DNA from: Streptomyces gossypii
GTDB lineage: Bacteria; Actinomycetota; Actinomycetes; Streptomycetales; Streptomycetaceae
Direction: 5' to 3'
NCBI RefSeq assembly: GCF_025165795.1
Contig: NZ_JAJAGO010000006.1
Location: 62,001-126,000 of the forward strand
Length of the DNA stretch: 64,000 nt
Below are positions 63,050 through 64,000 of the stretch, piece after piece. The translations under genes were made by a program, and so were the position numbers. Every line of letters begins with the position of its first letter. Position 1 is the stretch's first letter. The notes beneath the pieces were generated by a model, which saw only the letters and a program-made list of their open reading frames with translations, searched no databases and had not been told where the DNA came from.

Positions 63050-63646
63050 ATGGATGCCCGGATCACCCTGCACGTCGACGGCGACGAACGGCCGCTGACC
63101 CTCGACACCCGCGTCACCCTGCTGGACGCCCTGCGCGACAGGCTGTCGGTGACCGCCCCGAAGAAGGGCTGCGACCACGGCCAGTGCGGGGCCTGCACGG
63201 TGCTGCTGGACGGCAGGCGCACCCTCAGCTGCCTCACCTTCGCGGTCGCGCAGGACGGGGCCGAAGTCGTCACCGCGGCCGGGTTGGCGAGCTACGACGG
63301 CGAGCCGCACCCGGTGCAGCGGGCGTTCCTCGAGAACGACGCGCTGCAGTGCGGCTACTGCACCCCCGGTCAGATCTGCTCGGCGATCGGCATGCTCGCG
63401 GAGGCGGCCTCGGGGCACCCCAGCCATGCGACCCCCGAACTGGCGGACGCGGGCGGCCGGGACGGCCCCGGCGGCGGACCCGGCGCACCCGGCGGGCCGG
63501 ACGGCGCGCGCCGCACGACGGCGCCCGTCGTCCTGGACGACGCGGAGATCCGGGAGCGGATGAGCGGCAACCTCTGCCGCTGCGGCGCGTACGTCAACAT
63601 CCTCGCCGCCCTGCGCGACCACGGCGCCACCGGGGTGACCGCATGA
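63050..63646 (+). CDS. Xanthine dehydrogenase-family [2Fe-2S] subunit
   Basis: A 198-aa small subunit of a molybdopterin hydroxylase (xdhC/coxS/yagT type). First cluster C-x4-C-x2-C...[17 protein letters not shown]...LSC; second cluster CGYCTPGQI and LCRCGAY. A Gly/Pro-rich insertion of about 30 residues lies between the two cluster-2 halves. GGAGG sits 5 nt before ATG 63050. It overlaps the FAD subunit (ATGA). Confidence 0.92.
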   Translation: MDARITLHVDGDERPLTLDTRVTLLDALRDRLSVTAPKKGCDHGQCGACTVLLDGRRTLSCLTFAVAQDGAEVVTAAGLASYDGEPHPVQRAFLENDALQCGYCTPGQICSAIGMLAEAASGHPSHATPELADAGGRDGPGGGPGAPGGPDGARRTTAPVVLDDAEIRERMSGNLCRCGAYVNILAALRDHGATGVTA

Positions 63647-64000
63647 TCCCCTTCGACTACCGGCGACCGGGCAACCCGGCCGAAGCCGTGGCCACCGTCA
63701 TCGACCACGAGGGCGCCGCCTTCCTGGGCGGCGGCACCAACCTGGTGGACCACATGAAGCTCGGCATCACCGAGCCCCGGATGCTCGTCGACGTCTCCCG
63801 GCTCCCTCTCGACCGCGTGACCGAGACGGCAGGCGGCGGACTGCGGATCGGCGCCACCGTACGGAACAGCGACCTCGCCGCCCACCCGTGGGTACGCCGC
63901 AACTGCCCGGTGCTCTCCCGTGCGCTGCTCGCCGGCGCCTCCCCGCAGCTGCGCAACACCGCGACAGTCGGCGGCAATCTGCTCCAGCGCACCCGCTGCC
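63643..64000 (+). CDS. Xanthine dehydrogenase-family FAD-binding subunit (partial, 3' end outside window)
   Basis: The first ~119 residues of the medium subunit: [33 protein letters not shown] (FAD pyrophosphate-binding), and [19 protein letters not shown]. The large Mo-cofactor subunit should follow. Substrate may be a purine, aldehyde or aromatic. Confidence 0.9.
   Translation, partial: MIPFDYRRPGNPAEAVATVIDHEGAAFLGGGTNLVDHMKLGITEPRMLVDVSRLPLDRVTETAGGGLRIGATVRNSDLAAHPWVRRNCPVLSRALLAGASPQLRNTATVGGNLLQRTRC

Overview
The window is high-GC actinomycete chromosome, almost certainly Streptomyces. Support comes from the GC-saturated third codon positions, frequent GTG starts with GGAGG-type ribosome sites, ATGA stop/start overlaps, and typical Streptomyces families: AfsR-like SARP regulator, STAND (NB-ARC) proteins with TPRs, a DUF6879 module, an rpfA-type resuscitation factor behind a ydaO-like leader, a Methyltransf_19-type methyltransferase, and the common intergenic hairpin repeat. 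No tRNA, rRNA, CRISPR array or intact insertion sequence was seen.

Layout. 1-4.4 kb: a nearly complete mrpA antiporter gene, running off the left edge, and a secreted sugar/sorbosone dehydrogenase. 4.5-24.2 kb: a probable natural-product locus in several blocks: (a) a four-gene ATGA-coupled operon, GLFV dehydrogenase > fumarase/ASL-superfamily lyase > JAMM protease > FmdE-like zinc protein (8673 to 4555, minus); (b) a LuxE/GriC-like ligase and LuxC/GriD-like reductase (11665 to 9111, minus); (c) an MFS exporter and a muconolactone-isomerase-fold protein (14752-16356, plus); (d) KASIII-like protein > FAD oxidase > SerRS-like amino acid:carrier-protein ligase > carrier protein (22165 to 18882, minus); (e) a TrmO-like protein, a MarR regulator and an SDR (22348-24191). 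A CbiM/Q/O cobalt or nickel ECF importer (14424 to 11809) and a decayed kinase/DUF group (16.5-18.3 kb) sit between these blocks. Five promoter regions serving all of these blocks carry the same motif: two CTGA half-sites exactly 16 bp apart, beginning GCTGA or CCTGA. I read this as one regulon, most simply controlled by the MarR protein, whose own promoter carries it. The chemistry suggested is a small amino acid activated on a free-standing carrier protein, oxidised by a flavoenzyme and transferred by a Ser-for-Cys KASIII-like enzyme, with aldehyde-forming and C-N lyase steps. The product is unknown.

24.2-41.7 kb: SAM methyltransferase, exported GH3 beta-glucosidase, a STAND/TPR protein with no canonical start codon behind a DUF6879 pair, a small secreted peptide, a secreted GH5 glycanase with a ricin-type lectin domain, an AfsR-like SARP-NB-ARC-TPR regulator followed by a 45-codon secreted propeptide gene not previously listed, a second STAND/TPR protein, and two coupled genes of unknown function.

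41.8-64 kb: P-type cation ATPase, rpfA behind a probable c-di-AMP riboswitch, VWA lipoprotein, a 1638-aa coiled-coil AAA+ protein, flotillin plus NfeD-like pair, PucR-type regulator, NhaA, a CPA1-type antiporter, a DUF4185-like lipoprotein-like protein, a DUF1266-like protein, and the first two genes of a xanthine-dehydrogenase-family operon running off the right edge.

A dispersed 140-165 bp inverted-repeat element occurs four times (8.9, 18.6, 52.6, 58.6 kb). Three copies end inside the stop codon of a minus-strand gene; the 18.6-kb copy does not, but an isolated arm of the element lies over the stop codon of the carrier-protein gene at 18.88 kb. A further arm-like fragment lies inside mrpA.
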